DNA of 64,000 nucleotides, taken from contig JACQFD010000036.1 in the NCBI GenBank assembly GCA_016200225.1, forward strand, positions 1 to 64,000, read 5' to 3'. The DNA comes from Planctomycetota bacterium (GTDB lineage Bacteria; Planctomycetota; UBA1135; JACQFD01). How positions within the stretch are numbered: position 1 is the stretch's first letter; each line of letters opens with the position of its first letter. Made by a program: the position numbers and the translations under genes. The notes beneath the pieces are model-generated. The model was not told the origin of the DNA, searched no databases, and saw nothing but the letters and a program-made list of their open reading frames with translations. Of the stretch, positions 1 through 8,914 are shown in pieces.

Positions 1-18
1 CCGACCGAATGGTCGAGC

Positions 19-1308
19 TCACGCCGCGGTTCTGGATCCGTTCGCATCCGAAAGCGGTCGTCGCGTAGATTCGCGGCAGCATTTGTGAGTGAAAGATTCT
101 TCCCGCTGAAAGGATTTGGATGGAATGGTCGGACGGGTTCCCTCGTTCACGATTTGCTCTTGTTCTCTGAGGGGAGGAAGTGGAATCTGAAGTCTACCAA
201 TCTGGGGTTGACTGATAGATGCCATGCCGACAACCTGTTGCGCGTTACTATCAAAATGAGATGGTCCAAGTACTGATAATAGGTAGCCAACAAACAAAGG
301 ATCGACCAAGTCACGCTTCAGACGGATACGGATATTCTTGCTTTCGAATACGCATTTTTCCATGCCGGCCGGAATAGGCGCGGCCTTTCCTACCAATTCG
401 CGACTATTTACTCGGTTTATAAGTAAATCACCGGGCAACAACTGATAATCCCTCAGTTCATCATTAGTTAAACGCATCCGCTTGACGTCTCGCCAAATGA
501 TCTTGCCATTATCAATATTATACATTCGCAGACAAGCAATTCCATCGTCAGCATAGGCATTCCGATCCTTATAAATTCCATTTTTCATCGAATTGATTAC
601 TTCAGAAAACGCAACTTGTTTCGCGCGCCTGATATTTGATGCTATCAGTTTGCCTTCACAGGCGGCTTTTAATACAGATGCGCGGTAGCGTTTGAGGTTG
701 GCTTGCACGCGTCGGAGCGCGGCGACGCCGGCGTCCAAACGTGTAAATTGCTTTTCAATTTCTGCGACAATTTGGCGCTGGGTTCTCAGCGGAGGCAGTC
801 GAACTTGCAATTGCCTGAATCGTTTATGGGTTAAGTTCAGTCCGCTGTCACTGCCGCCTGTCTTCATTCGATCTATTGCGGATTGTGTTTCGTTAGTCTG
901 AAGAAACGCCTCGACGTATCGCGGTTCGATTGACTGGTTCGCCACACGAAAGCGATACATCTTTCCCGAGATCATTAGTCGCGGTCTGGTATTTCGTACG
1001 AGACAAGCAACACCACATCGGGCACGCGGTCCGGCACAAGTAATTAAGATGTCACCTGTTTTAACTTCGAGGCCGGGGCGTGGAGACAGGGAGCTTGGAA
1101 GTATTTTATTATGCTCTGGTTGGAATTCTCCGGCTTGAATTGCTGTAGTCTTAAGTACGGCCCATTCACTCTCTGTAATTGATCGTTCTTTCTCGCACTG
1201 CGGGCTCCAACCTTGATGTAAAGTTCGACCGTCCTCGAGTGGAGCGAAACACTCTTCAATGACAGTCAGTTTCCAACCAACAGGTAAATTATTAGACAAG
1301 GTTCTCAT
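19..1308 (-). CDS. hsdS: Type I restriction-modification specificity subunit HsdS, abnormal C-terminus
   Basis: Specificity subunit that selects the target site of a type I restriction-modification complex. Two target-recognition domains are visible: the first ends with the TRD-closing motif LPPLRTQRQIVAEIEKQF (about residue 185 onward), followed by a central helix (LKRYRASVLKAACEGKL). The second ends at LPLPPLREQEQIVNE. The distal helical region that should follow (about 50 residues ending in an ILKxAFxGxL-type motif) is absent. Instead a short Ser/Arg-rich tail runs to the stop. The ATG at 1308 is chosen because it overlaps the ancestral hsdR stop as ATGA; an upstream in-frame ATG at 1347 would overlap hsdR further. 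The hsdM partner is not in the window. Confidence 0.88.
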   Translation of the reverse strand: MRTLSNNLPVGWKLTVIEECFAPLEDGRTLHQGWSPQCEKERSITESEWAVLKTTAIQAGEFQPEHNKILPSSLSPRPGLEVKTGDILITCAGPRARCGVACLVRNTRPRLMISGKMYRFRVANQSIEPRYVEAFLQTNETQSAIDRMKTGGSDSGLNLTHKRFRQLQVRLPPLRTQRQIVAEIEKQFTRLDAGVAALRRVQANLKRYRASVLKAACEGKLIASNIRRAKQVAFSEVINSMKNGIYKDRNAYADDGIACLRMYNIDNGKIIWRDVKRMRLTNDELRDYQLLPGDLLINRVNSRELVGKAAPIPAGMEKCVFESKNIRIRLKRDLVDPLFVGYLLSVLGPSHFDSNAQQVVGMASISQPQIGRLQIPLPPLREQEQIVNEGTRPTIPSKSFQREESFTHKCCRESTRRPLSDANGSRTAA

Positions 1309-1463
1309 GCCGCCAACGTCAAATTTAACTCTTCCATCAATTTCCACAGCCGTTCGCCAAATACACCATAAATCGGTCCAAGAACATTGTCATTTTCCAG
1401 ATGTTCGCGATCGACGGAGCCGGAGGCGATGATGTAGTCGCGCATTTTTTCGAGCCAGGTTTG
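1305..1463 (-). pseudogene. Stranded 3' end of hsdR after an in-frame TAA
   Basis: Reading on in the hsdR frame past the TAA at 1466-1464 gives 52 further codons that look like a normal HsdR C-terminus, starting QTWLEKMRDYIIASGS and ending in LWKLMEELNLTLAA. They stop at a TGA (1307-1305) that overlaps the hsdS ATG. Family HsdR proteins carry this WLExxRDxIAxS...FG...LxxELNxxL segment, so the TAA is best read as a nonsense mutation in a formerly longer hsdR. TAA is an ordinary stop elsewhere in the window, so recoding is unlikely. Confidence 0.85.
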
Positions 1464-4079
1464 TTAATCGGCCGAGAATTTAACTCCCACGGCCGCCTTC
1501 GCGACAACCCACTCTTCGAATCGTCGTTGGACGTGCACTTCGAACGGTTCGAGCACGGACTCGTGCGCGAGCGCAAAGCGCACGAGCGAAACGAGGTCGG
1601 TGAACCGCTGCAATTGTCCGCGGACTTTCGCGGGCGACACCTGTCGGTAAGCCGCGGCGAGCGATTCGGACGTGAAATGTTCGGGCGCGTTCGCGAGTTT
1701 CTGTTCGAGTTCCTTGAGCGATTCTTCCGTCAATCGTTGTTTGTACGGGCGGCTATAAAGAATCTGGATCGCTACAATTTCGGCGCGATGCATTTCGATA
1801 TATTCACGAAACGATCGAATCGTGGATTTGGCTTTCTGTTTCGCGGCGGCGTCAAAGCCGGCTATTATTAATTTATCGGAAGTAATGTTGTCGATCGTCT
1901 GTTCGTTGTCGCGTTTGATATTTATTAATAACTCGCGAAGTGCCGGTTTATCGAATGGAGCGCAGGCCTCGAGAATAAGTTGTTTCTTCGCATTATCCAA
2001 ATCCTCCGGATGCACTTCCTGCGGCTCGACGCCCATCTTTCCCGCCGCGCGTTCGGAAGCAGCATCGGGATCGAATGCGCGTAACAGTAATGAGGCAAGT
2101 GCCGATGGCGACTTTCCCCCCGCCGCGGCGATCAGTTGATCTTGTTGCGGACGCGAAAGCCCGCGATCGAGCCTCGCGAGACGTCCGGCAAGCGTCGTAA
2201 GCGTATCTTCGTCGCGTTTTCCGAGCGCGACACCGAGAAGCAATTGATCAAATGCAACCGTCGGTTGCCGTTCGAGCGGACGCGAATCGGTTTTGTCGCT
2301 TTCGCAAACGCCGACGGCGTCGACGATCACAAAATGAGTTTTCGCGCGAGCCTCGGCGCCGCTCACGGCCTGAAGGTCGGTGGGCGTAAGCATCCGCGTG
2401 CCGCGTCCCTTCATTTGTTCAAAATAAACGCGGCTTCGGACGTCGCGCAGAAATAGTAAACATTCGAGCGGACGAATGTCGGTGCCCGTGGCAATCATGT
2501 CCACAGTAACGGCGATCCGAAGTTGCGGCGAAGTACGAAACTCCTGAATTAACGACTCCGACTTTTCGTAGCGTTTCGTCTCGGGATCGTAAGTCTTATA
2601 AGTTATCTTCTTCGCGAAATCGTTGCCGCGCCCGAAGACCTCGCGAACGATGTGAACGACGTCTTCGGCGTGCGAATCGTCTTTTGTAAAAATAATCGTT
2701 TTGGGAACGAGCACGCGGCCGGGGAAGAGTTCAGTAAAGAGCGCGTCCCTGAAGGCCGTGATTACCGTTCGAATCTGGGAGGGAACGACGACGGAGCGGT
2801 CGAGATCCCTGCCTTCATAAACAAAATCCTCGTCGAGGCGCTCCCAGCGGCGCTTGCGGGTCTCGCGGCTGCGTTTATCGATATAATAGCCCTTCTCCAC
2901 TTTCGAGCCGAGTTCTGTAACTTCCGTTCGAATCCGGTAGACCAAATAACCGACGTTGACTTGATCCACGACGGCACGCTCGTGGCTGTACTCCGTTACG
3001 AGATTTTGATTAAAAAAGCCGATTGTCTGTTTTGACGGCGTGGCCGTGAGTCCGATCAGAAACGCATCAAAATACTCAAGAACCTGCCGCCAGAGATTGT
3101 ATATGGAACGGTGGCATTCGTCGGTGACGATGAAATCGAATGCTTCGATTGGAATCGACGGATTGTAAGCAACCTCGCGGGGCCGGTCGTCGGCGGTGGA
3201 AAATTCAAATGTCGAAACTTCGTCGACATCCTCGTCCAGGGATTCTCCGCGCAACATCGAATAGAGTCGTTGAATGGTACAAATCGTGACGCGGCAAACG
3301 GAGTCGATGCCATTCGATGTCAGATGTTGAATATTATAAAGTTCTGAGAATTTGCGCCCGGAATCGGGCGCGACGAATTGTTGAAATTCGGTTGTGGCCT
3401 GTCGACCGAGGTTTGCCCGATCGACGAGAAACAAAATACGGCGCGCGCCGGCGAATTTTATCAATCGATAGGCAAGGGCACAGGCGGCGTAGGTTTTGCC
3501 CGCGCCGGTCGCCATTTGTATCAATGCGCGCGGGCGATTCGCGGCGAACGACTCCTCGAGTTTCGTAATCGCTTCGAATTGACAATCGCGCATTCCGGGT
3601 TTCGCGAGCTGCGGCATATGGCGCAGGCGTGCTCGAAGCGTCTTAGACTCCGCCGACCATTCCGCCAGCGTCTCAGGCCGATGAAATGTAAACACCAACC
3701 GCGACTTCGGCTCCGGGTCCCGCGCGTCGCGAAAGGCAGTTTCGACGCCGGTCGATTCATAAAGAAACGGGAGAATTCCGGAAGTGGAATCAATCGCAGA
3801 CGCTAAGAAATCGGGGAGGTTACCGGCGTAGAACTGCGATTGCTCGGCGACGCCGCTCAGCGTCGTTCCCGTTTTCTTAGCTTCGATGACGCCGACCGGC
3901 TTGCGATCGACGAGAAGTAAATAATCGGCGAATCCCGCTTTTAATGTAACATTTCGAAGCGCAATTCCACGCCCGGCAGATAGGTCGACAGCCGAACAAT
4001 CCTGTACAATCCAGCCGCACGCCGCAAGTTGCGCATCGATTTGAATGCGTGCTTCGCTTTCGGGTTTTGGCGGAATCAT
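1464..4079 (-). CDS. hsdR: Type I restriction endonuclease HsdR, truncated by in-frame stop
   Basis: Motor and nuclease subunit of a type I restriction enzyme, 871 residues. The N-terminal nuclease domain shows the PD-(D/E)xK pattern (ADYLLLVDRKPVGVIEAKK, D52, E66, K68). The SF2 translocase has Walker A ATGAGKT (about residue 190), the Walker B form DECH, motif III GLTATP and motif VI QMKGRGTRML. The C-terminal helical domain, which docks HsdR onto HsdM/HsdS, is cut by a TAA 52 codons before its natural end. The gene overlaps hsdS through the stranded tail (ATGA). With the docking tail missing, restriction activity is doubtful (inference). The start at 4079 fits the normal N-terminus. Confidence 0.9.
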   Translation of the reverse strand: MIPPKPESEARIQIDAQLAACGWIVQDCSAVDLSAGRGIALRNVTLKAGFADYLLLVDRKPVGVIEAKKTGTTLSGVAEQSQFYAGNLPDFLASAIDSTSGILPFLYESTGVETAFRDARDPEPKSRLVFTFHRPETLAEWSAESKTLRARLRHMPQLAKPGMRDCQFEAITKLEESFAANRPRALIQMATGAGKTYAACALAYRLIKFAGARRILFLVDRANLGRQATTEFQQFVAPDSGRKFSELYNIQHLTSNGIDSVCRVTICTIQRLYSMLRGESLDEDVDEVSTFEFSTADDRPREVAYNPSIPIEAFDFIVTDECHRSIYNLWRQVLEYFDAFLIGLTATPSKQTIGFFNQNLVTEYSHERAVVDQVNVGYLVYRIRTEVTELGSKVEKGYYIDKRSRETRKRRWERLDEDFVYEGRDLDRSVVVPSQIRTVITAFRDALFTELFPGRVLVPKTIIFTKDDSHAEDVVHIVREVFGRGNDFAKKITYKTYDPETKRYEKSESLIQEFRTSPQLRIAVTVDMIATGTDIRPLECLLFLRDVRSRVYFEQMKGRGTRMLTPTDLQAVSGAEARAKTHFVIVDAVGVCESDKTDSRPLERQPTVAFDQLLLGVALGKRDEDTLTTLAGRLARLDRGLSRPQQDQLIAAAGGKSPSALASLLLRAFDPDAASERAAGKMGVEPQEVHPEDLDNAKKQLILEACAPFDKPALRELLINIKRDNEQTIDNITSDKLIIAGFDAAAKQKAKSTIRSFREYIEMHRAEIVAIQILYSRPYKQRLTEESLKELEQKLANAPEHFTSESLAAAYRQVSPAKVRGQLQRFTDLVSLVRFALAHESVLEPFEVHVQRRFEEWVVAKAAVGVKFSAD

Positions 4080-4141
4080 TTGGACTCTCTTCCTCTGCGA
4101 CCTTGATGCCTATAATTGATCTCTAACAATTCCCATAGCCG

Positions 4142-5656
4142 TCACCTCCCCCCCAGCGTCCCCTTCGCCTTCTCCAGCGAAATGGTAGCCTTCGCAAAAT
4201 CGAGAATCGCCTGTTGTTCGTTCGTGAGCGCCTGCGCGAGGTCGCGCTGTAAAGATAACACTTCGAAATTAGTGGATAGGCCCTGTTCGAATCTTAATTC
4301 TTCGGCTTGTAACTGTTTTTCGGCGAATTCGCGGGATTTGCGGGCGGCGGCGACTTTTTCGTTGCCATAACTGACCTGCCGGACCGCGTCGCGCACTTCG
4401 CGGGCGACGGCAAGCTCGGAGGTGCGCAGCTGCGCGCGCGAAACGGAAACCAACGCCTCGGCGGCGCGCTCGCGCGAACGCGCCGCGAGGTTGCCGAGCG
4501 GAATTTCGATCTGTAAACCTAAAGAATACGACGGATAATTAGTTTTCGCGATGTCGCGAAAGGTTTGATCGACGGCGGCGCCGAGTCCCGCGTTCGACGC
4601 GCTGCCGACAAAATTAACCTGCGGCATCGTCTCGTGTTTGCGCGCTTCGAGATCGAGTTCGCGGTTTTGTATATCGAGCCGCGTACGTAACAAATCCGGG
4701 CGCTTCGCGAACGCCTCGGTCACGGCGTCCTCCCATTTGGGAATATCGACGCTGCCGGGAAGCGGCGGCGCGCTCACCGGGTGGATGCGAAACGTCCATT
4801 CCGATCGGTCGTCGAATGGAAATAACAATTGCTTCAACGCGTCCTCGGCCGCGCGAATATTATTATCCGCCGTCAGCAGCGCCTCGCGGCGCGTCGCGAC
4901 GTCGGCCTGCGCTTGATAAATTTCGACGGGCGCGAGAAGGCCCTCCTCGACTTTCTTACGATTAATTTCGAGCAGCCGCTCGGCCAACGATAACGATCGG
5001 AGTTTCACGTCGCGGTCCGCGTTCGCGAACGCGAGATCCCAATAACTGTTATGAACCAGTTGTATTATATCGATTTTCTGCTGGTCGCGCTGCGCGACCG
5101 CCTGTTCGCGCGCGGACTCCGCCTTCGATTGCGGAATCCGTCCATAGCCGGTCCAAGCGCCGCGGAGCAGCGGTTGTGTAAACGACAATGCAAAAGTGCT
5201 GAACGTCGACGGATTGAGCGTGCTGAACGAGTTGTTCGTCCGCGAATTATCCGTTTGAAACGTCAATTGATACGATCCGCCGGTCGGCAGCGCCTGCCGA
5301 AGGCCCGTGTCCAGATGTAATGTATTATTTTCGAGGCGCGATGCGCCCGCGAGAGTGCTGGCCGTCGGACGCGCGCTGTTGTCGACGCGCGGATTGAAAA
5401 ACACCGACGGTTCGAACGCGCCGATCGCCTCGTCGATGCCCGCGCCCGCCGCCTCCACCTGCAACTGCGCCGAGGTTATTTGTGGATTATAAGTAATCGC
5501 GCGGCGCACCGCCTCGTCGATCGAGAGATCCAGCACGCGCTCGACGCGCGGCTTTTCCTGCGTTTCGGCGCCGTTCTGTAATATTAACAAAACACACGCG
5601 CCGCTGATTCTTATGAATACGCCGAGTCCTATGAACCCGCTGAGTCCAATCGTCAT
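4142..5656 (-). CDS. TolC-family outer membrane efflux protein
   Basis: 504-residue outer-membrane channel of the TolC/OEP family, which forms the exit duct of tripartite efflux pumps or type I secretion systems. A hydrophobic N-terminus (residues about 1-28) serves as the export signal. Then come two long repeated helical-barrel halves: LSIDEAVRRAITYNPQI opens the first, and the second has the typical RPDLLRTRLDIQNRELDLEARKHETMPQVNF. The C-terminal half contains LRFEQGLSTNFEVLSLQRDLAQA, typical of the family. It lies about 9 nt after the lipoprotein gene with a GGGG run before the ATG, as last gene of the sigma-factor operon. It could serve the RND pump at 30-34 kb (inference). Confidence 0.92.
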   Translation of the reverse strand: MTIGLSGFIGLGVFIRISGACVLLILQNGAETQEKPRVERVLDLSIDEAVRRAITYNPQITSAQLQVEAAGAGIDEAIGAFEPSVFFNPRVDNSARPTASTLAGASRLENNTLHLDTGLRQALPTGGSYQLTFQTDNSRTNNSFSTLNPSTFSTFALSFTQPLLRGAWTGYGRIPQSKAESAREQAVAQRDQQKIDIIQLVHNSYWDLAFANADRDVKLRSLSLAERLLEINRKKVEEGLLAPVEIYQAQADVATRREALLTADNNIRAAEDALKQLLFPFDDRSEWTFRIHPVSAPPLPGSVDIPKWEDAVTEAFAKRPDLLRTRLDIQNRELDLEARKHETMPQVNFVGSASNAGLGAAVDQTFRDIAKTNYPSYSLGLQIEIPLGNLAARSRERAAEALVSVSRAQLRTSELAVAREVRDAVRQVSYGNEKVAAARKSREFAEKQLQAEELRFEQGLSTNFEVLSLQRDLAQALTNEQQAILDFAKATISLEKAKGTLGGR

Positions 5657-5665
5657 GCCCCGATA

Positions 5666-6394
5666 TTACTTGGCCCGCGCCCGGATCAACGCGGCCAGAT
5701 CGAGCAGTTTTAAACCAAATTCGCGGTCGCGCGCGCGCGTCGCGAGGGCCGCCAGCACCGACGCATCGGATGCCGGAAAAATGCCCTCGTCCCGTTCCAC
5801 CAATTTCGCCGCGTCGCGAAGCGCCTCCCCCCGAGTGAATCCGTCGGCCGCGGACAACGACTCGATCAGGCGCGTCCGCGTCGCGGCGATTCGTTCCTCG
5901 GGCGTCGCGAGCGCCGCGATGCGCAAGTCCTCGCGCACCCACGCCGTTCGCGCGTCGAGCATCGCTTCATCGCCGCGCGCCACCGCGAACAACGGAAGCA
6001 CGGCGCTGCCGCGATCCTTGGGAGCCGCGAGGAAGACGAGCGCGGGCAACCTGTCGGCCGTCAGCGAACCCTCCGGGAATTGTATTATTAACGATTTCGG
6101 CTTCGAATCGTCGGCCGCGAGCAGCCAAACATTAACATCCAGCCGCGCGATGCACGGTCCGCCCGGAAGCCGCGAAATGGAGTTTACAGTTCCAAGAACG
6201 ATGCGCGTCGAGGCCTCGACGTCCTGACGTCCGATTTCTGTAAAATACTTGCGATTGAACGTGCGCTGGAGTTCCGATTCGGACGGCGCCGCGTCGAAGG
6301 TCGAAGAAAGCGACGCGGGCAATTTCGAACCATTCTGCTGAACCGGCGCGCACGCCGCCGCGGCCAGCGCGACAAACACTACAATTCGATTCAA
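5666..6394 (-). CDS. Hypothetical lipoprotein
   Basis: Predicted 242-residue lipoprotein of unknown function. Starting from a TTG whose bases overlap the previous gene's stop (TTGA at 6394-6391), the product begins NRIVVFVALAAAACAPVQQ, a signal peptide with a lipobox AAAC, so the Cys at about residue 15 would be lipidated. No ATG start in this frame gives a signal peptide at the N-terminus, which supports the TTG. The rest is Ala/Arg-rich and helical at the C-terminus, with no family I recognise. Its place between a zinc-finger membrane protein and TolC suggests a role in the envelope process controlled by the sigma factor (inference). Confidence 0.75.
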   Translation of the reverse strand: MNRIVVFVALAAAACAPVQQNGSKLPASLSSTFDAAPSESELQRTFNRKYFTEIGRQDVEASTRIVLGTVNSISRLPGGPCIARLDVNVWLLAADDSKPKSLIIQFPEGSLTADRLPALVFLAAPKDRGSAVLPLFAVARGDEAMLDARTAWVREDLRIAALATPEERIAATRTRLIESLSAADGFTRGEALRDAAKLVERDEGIFPASDASVLAALATRARDREFGLKLLDLAALIRARAK

Positions 6395-7617
6395 TGCGAA
6401 ACTCGCGGAAGCATCGAAGCCGTCGCGACGGCGCACAGCGCCTCGGCTCGCAACGAATCCGTTTTGATATTGGATAATTTCGGCAACAATTCGAGCGCCG
6501 CCGCCCTCGGATTGTCCGCAAAAACTTCCGTAAACAATTCGGTGAGGAATCCCGAACTGTTGACATCGCCTTTTGTTAAATCCTCCCAAGTCTTTTCATT
6601 AAGATTCGGCGTCGGCTCGGGCGCGCCGCCGCGCGCGCTTTCGAGCTGCGACGCGGCGGGCGAACGGCCGGACCAGAACATCGACGCGTGTTTTTCGCGT
6701 GGACGCGAAATGTTACGAATCGCATTTTCTATGTCTTCGCGGGGGCCCGAGTCGAGTCGCTCGACGCTTTCTCGCAATCCCGCAACTGTAATCGCGCGCG
6801 AAAAATCGCTCGGCATGGCGGCGCCGATCAGTGCATTCTGCGCGCGGGCGACGGAGCCCGCCGCGGGAGCGTCGATTTGTAATGTCAGCCCGCCGTTCGC
6901 GCGCGACTGTAATGTTTGCGCCCGCTCCGCGCGCGACTGTAACGTCTGCGCGCGCTCCGCGCGCGACTCTGCGATCAGCCACCACGCGGTCGCCACGGGA
7001 TCGCCGCCGACGAGGCCGTCGCCGCCCTGCGCGCCGCGCAGTTTTTGTAATCTCGACGCGAGCACCGATTCGGGAACGACCGGCGCGTCCGACGCGGCGG
7101 CGATTTCTGTAGTATTCGAATCGACGGGCGGTTCGGCGGCCCGCACGTTGCCGCGCCAATAGGCCCACAAAATACCGACATTCATTGCAACAGATATTAC
7201 GAGCGCGACCGCGAGGGCTTTCGAGCGCTGTTTCGTACGAATCGGATTTTTAGTCTTCGGCGCGGGCGGCTCGCTCTCGATTCCGGGCAAATTTACAATT
7301 GTTCCCGAGGCTCCGACGGCGGGGCGCGCGACGTTCGCGCGCTCCGCCGCAAGCCGCGATTTCAGTCTCGCCGCAAACCGCGGCGACGGTCCGCCGATAC
7401 TTGCATTCCATGTCCGCAAGGATGCTACAAAATCGCCGAGCTGCATCGCTTCGTGCAGGCAGGATTCGCAGGTTGCGAGGTGAGCCGCGACCCGCTCCTC
7501 TTCGACGGATGTTAATTTTTCGACGGAGGCGCGCACCAAAATCGGAGCCAGCGCCGGGCATTCGCCCGAACTGTCGAATCGTTTACGATCGCTATCATTC
7601 ATATTACTGTCGTTCAT
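6391..7617 (-). CDS. Zinc-finger transmembrane protein, probable anti-sigma factor
   Basis: 408-residue membrane protein directly after an ECF sigma gene (ATGA overlap at 7617-7614), the usual place for its anti-sigma factor. Near the N-terminus is the zinc anti-sigma signature HLATCESC (HxxxCxxC). A single transmembrane segment follows at about residues 150-172 (ALAVALVISVAMNVGILWAYW). The periplasmic part carries three tandem 10-residue repeats of the type SRAERAQTLQ, encoded by 30-bp DNA repeats at 6871-6960. The C-terminus contains helical regions of unknown role. The family suggests it holds the sigma factor at the membrane until a signal releases it; the signal is not evident. Confidence 0.75.
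   Translation of the reverse strand: MNDSNMNDSDRKRFDSSGECPALAPILVRASVEKLTSVEEERVAAHLATCESCLHEAMQLGDFVASLRTWNASIGGPSPRFAARLKSRLAAERANVARPAVGASGTIVNLPGIESEPPAPKTKNPIRTKQRSKALAVALVISVAMNVGILWAYWRGNVRAAEPPVDSNTTEIAAASDAPVVPESVLASRLQKLRGAQGGDGLVGGDPVATAWWLIAESRAERAQTLQSRAERAQTLQSRANGGLTLQIDAPAAGSVARAQNALIGAAMPSDFSRAITVAGLRESVERLDSGPREDIENAIRNISRPREKHASMFWSGRSPAASQLESARGGAPEPTPNLNEKTWEDLTKGDVNSSGFLTELFTEVFADNPRAAALELLPKLSNIKTDSLRAEALCAVATASMLPRVSH
6871..6970. repeat. 30-bp tandem repeat inside the anti-sigma gene
   Basis: Two near-identical 30-bp units (6901-6930 and 6931-6960), a diverged unit before them (6871-6900) and a partial unit after. They are in frame and encode about three copies of a SRAERAQTLQ-like decapeptide on the minus strand. 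Such a repeat could expand or contract by slippage without shifting the frame. Confidence 0.85.
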
Positions 7618-8267
7618 TCGGATGCGGCCTCCCCCCCGCTGCCCGATTCGACGGAGTTCACTCCCGTCGACGCCCACGCGCGCAGTTTGCGCATGGCGTT
7701 GAAAACGCGTGATTTTACAGTTCCTTCGGGAATGGATAGAACGCGCGCCGCGTCGGCGTAGCGCATGCCCTCGAAAATAGTTAATTCAAGAACGGTGCGT
7801 TCGCGCTCCGAAAGCCGCATCATTAAACTTGAGAGCGCGCGCGCCGCGTCTCGGCCCACGACGGCGTCGACCGGACCGCACGCCGGATGCGCGAGCAGCG
7901 CGAGCGGAGGGACGCCCACTTCGGCGACCGGAAAATCGAGCGAACGCGCCGCCGGGCGCGAACCGTTCGAACGCTTCCAATCGAGCCACACATTGCGCGC
8001 GATTCGATATAAATACAATTGCAGTTTTCCGCGCGATTCGTATCCCGCGTCGGTTTTTAGTAATCGAATAAAAACTTCCTGCGCGAGATCGTCGGCGGTC
8101 GAGGTGTCGGCGCCCTGACGTCGGAACAATCGTACAATTCCGGGCGCGAACGATTCTACGATTTCGTCGAACGCGCAGGCGTCGCCTTCGCGGAATCTTT
8201 GCAATGGATCGGCCGGAAATCCGGACGACGACGACGCCGATTTGTTGCCGAAGAATCCGAATTTCAT
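7614..8267 (-). CDS. ECF-type RNA polymerase sigma factor
   Basis: 217-residue sigma-70 family factor of the extracytoplasmic-function type. Region 2 is seen in DLAQEVFIRLLKT and LYLYRIARNVWLDWKR (about residues 62-105). Region 4 is seen in LSERERTVLELTIFEGMRYADAARVL with the helix-turn-helix ending IPEGTVKSRVFNAMRKLR (about residues 155-200). Length and two-domain layout fit the family. It overlaps tsaE upstream and the zinc-finger anti-sigma candidate downstream by ATGA, so all are probably co-translated. The operon ends in a lipoprotein and a TolC channel, so the regulon may concern envelope or efflux functions (inference). Confidence 0.92.
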   Translation of the reverse strand: MKFGFFGNKSASSSSGFPADPLQRFREGDACAFDEIVESFAPGIVRLFRRQGADTSTADDLAQEVFIRLLKTDAGYESRGKLQLYLYRIARNVWLDWKRSNGSRPAARSLDFPVAEVGVPPLALLAHPACGPVDAVVGRDAARALSSLMMRLSERERTVLELTIFEGMRYADAARVLSIPEGTVKSRVFNAMRKLRAWASTGVNSVESGSGGEAASE

Positions 8268-8791
8268 GCGCGCCCTCCGTTCCCGGACGAGGACGCCGCG
8301 GCAAAAGACTCGCGGCCGAATCGTTGCGAATCCCCGAATTGTTGTAACAATTCGCGGCAGCGCTCGCCGGCGCCGGAAATTCGCAACGTGCGCGCTTCGG
8401 CATCGCCCGACTCCGCGAATTCAACGCTAAGATATTCCTTCGGAAGAAACTGGGCGATTCTTTCGGGCCATTCGACGAAACAGATTCCGTTTCCTCCTAA
8501 TAATTCCGCGCCGCCTTCCGCGAGAAACTGCGATTCCTTGTCGGCGAGGTACGCATCGAAATGGTAAATATCCAAATCCGCCGCCGGGATATGATAATTT
8601 ACAACCAGCGAATACGTCGGCGAGCATACTTTTCCGCGATGGCCGAGCGCGGCGAGCGCTCCGCGCGCGAACACGGTCTTGCCGCTCCCCAATTCGCCGC
8701 GAAGCGCGACCACGTCGCCCGCGCGAAGGCACGCGGCGAGGCCCGCCGCGATGGCCGCGGTTTGGCCCGGAGAATTGGAATGCAGGTGCAT
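8264..8791 (-). CDS. tsaE: tRNA threonylcarbamoyladenosine biosynthesis ATPase TsaE
   Basis: 175-residue P-loop ATPase of the TsaE (YjeE) family, which works with TsaB and TsaD to make t6A at position 37 of ANN-decoding tRNAs. Walker A GELGSGKT lies at about residues 32-39, then SPTYSLVVNY and the family motif DIYHFDAYL, and finally ICFVEWPERI. The C-terminus is extended by about 30 low-complexity residues rich in Ser, Gly and Ala. It overlaps the sigma-factor gene by ATGA at 8267-8264 and follows an AT-rich inverted repeat (8810-8852) that may control or end transcription. Confidence 0.93.
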   Translation of the reverse strand: MHLHSNSPGQTAAIAAGLAACLRAGDVVALRGELGSGKTVFARGALAALGHRGKVCSPTYSLVVNYHIPAADLDIYHFDAYLADKESQFLAEGGAELLGGNGICFVEWPERIAQFLPKEYLSVEFAESGDAEARTLRISGAGERCRELLQQFGDSQRFGRESFAAASSSGNGGRA

Positions 8792-8809
8792 GGGTGCGGC
8801 GGTCGCGAT

Positions 8810-8852
8810 CCGTAATATTACATTACGTTTCGTCGAACGGATAATATTACGG
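8810..8852. promoter_or_regulatory. Perfect 11-bp AT-rich inverted repeat before tsaE
   Basis: CCGTAATATTA (8810-8820) and its exact complement TAATATTACGG (8842-8852) are separated by 21 nt. The element lies in the 123-bp gap between the thiL stop and the tsaE start. No T-tract follows on the minus strand, so an operator or RNA stem is as likely as a terminator. Confidence 0.6.
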
Positions 8853-8914
8853 AGTTTTATGTTTTCTGAACGGCGCGATTTGGGGCTGCGGTTGGTGCGT
8901 GGTGCAATTCGATG

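Noticed and set aside
1464..1466. TAA in hsdR as a reassigned sense codon
   Set aside because: Other genes here end normally at TAA (for example at 5666 and 10541), so a nonsense mutation is simpler.
5487..5942. Minus-strand frame overlapping tolC and the lipoprotein gene
   Set aside because: Arg/Gly-rich shadow frame; both overlapped genes have clear signals of their own.
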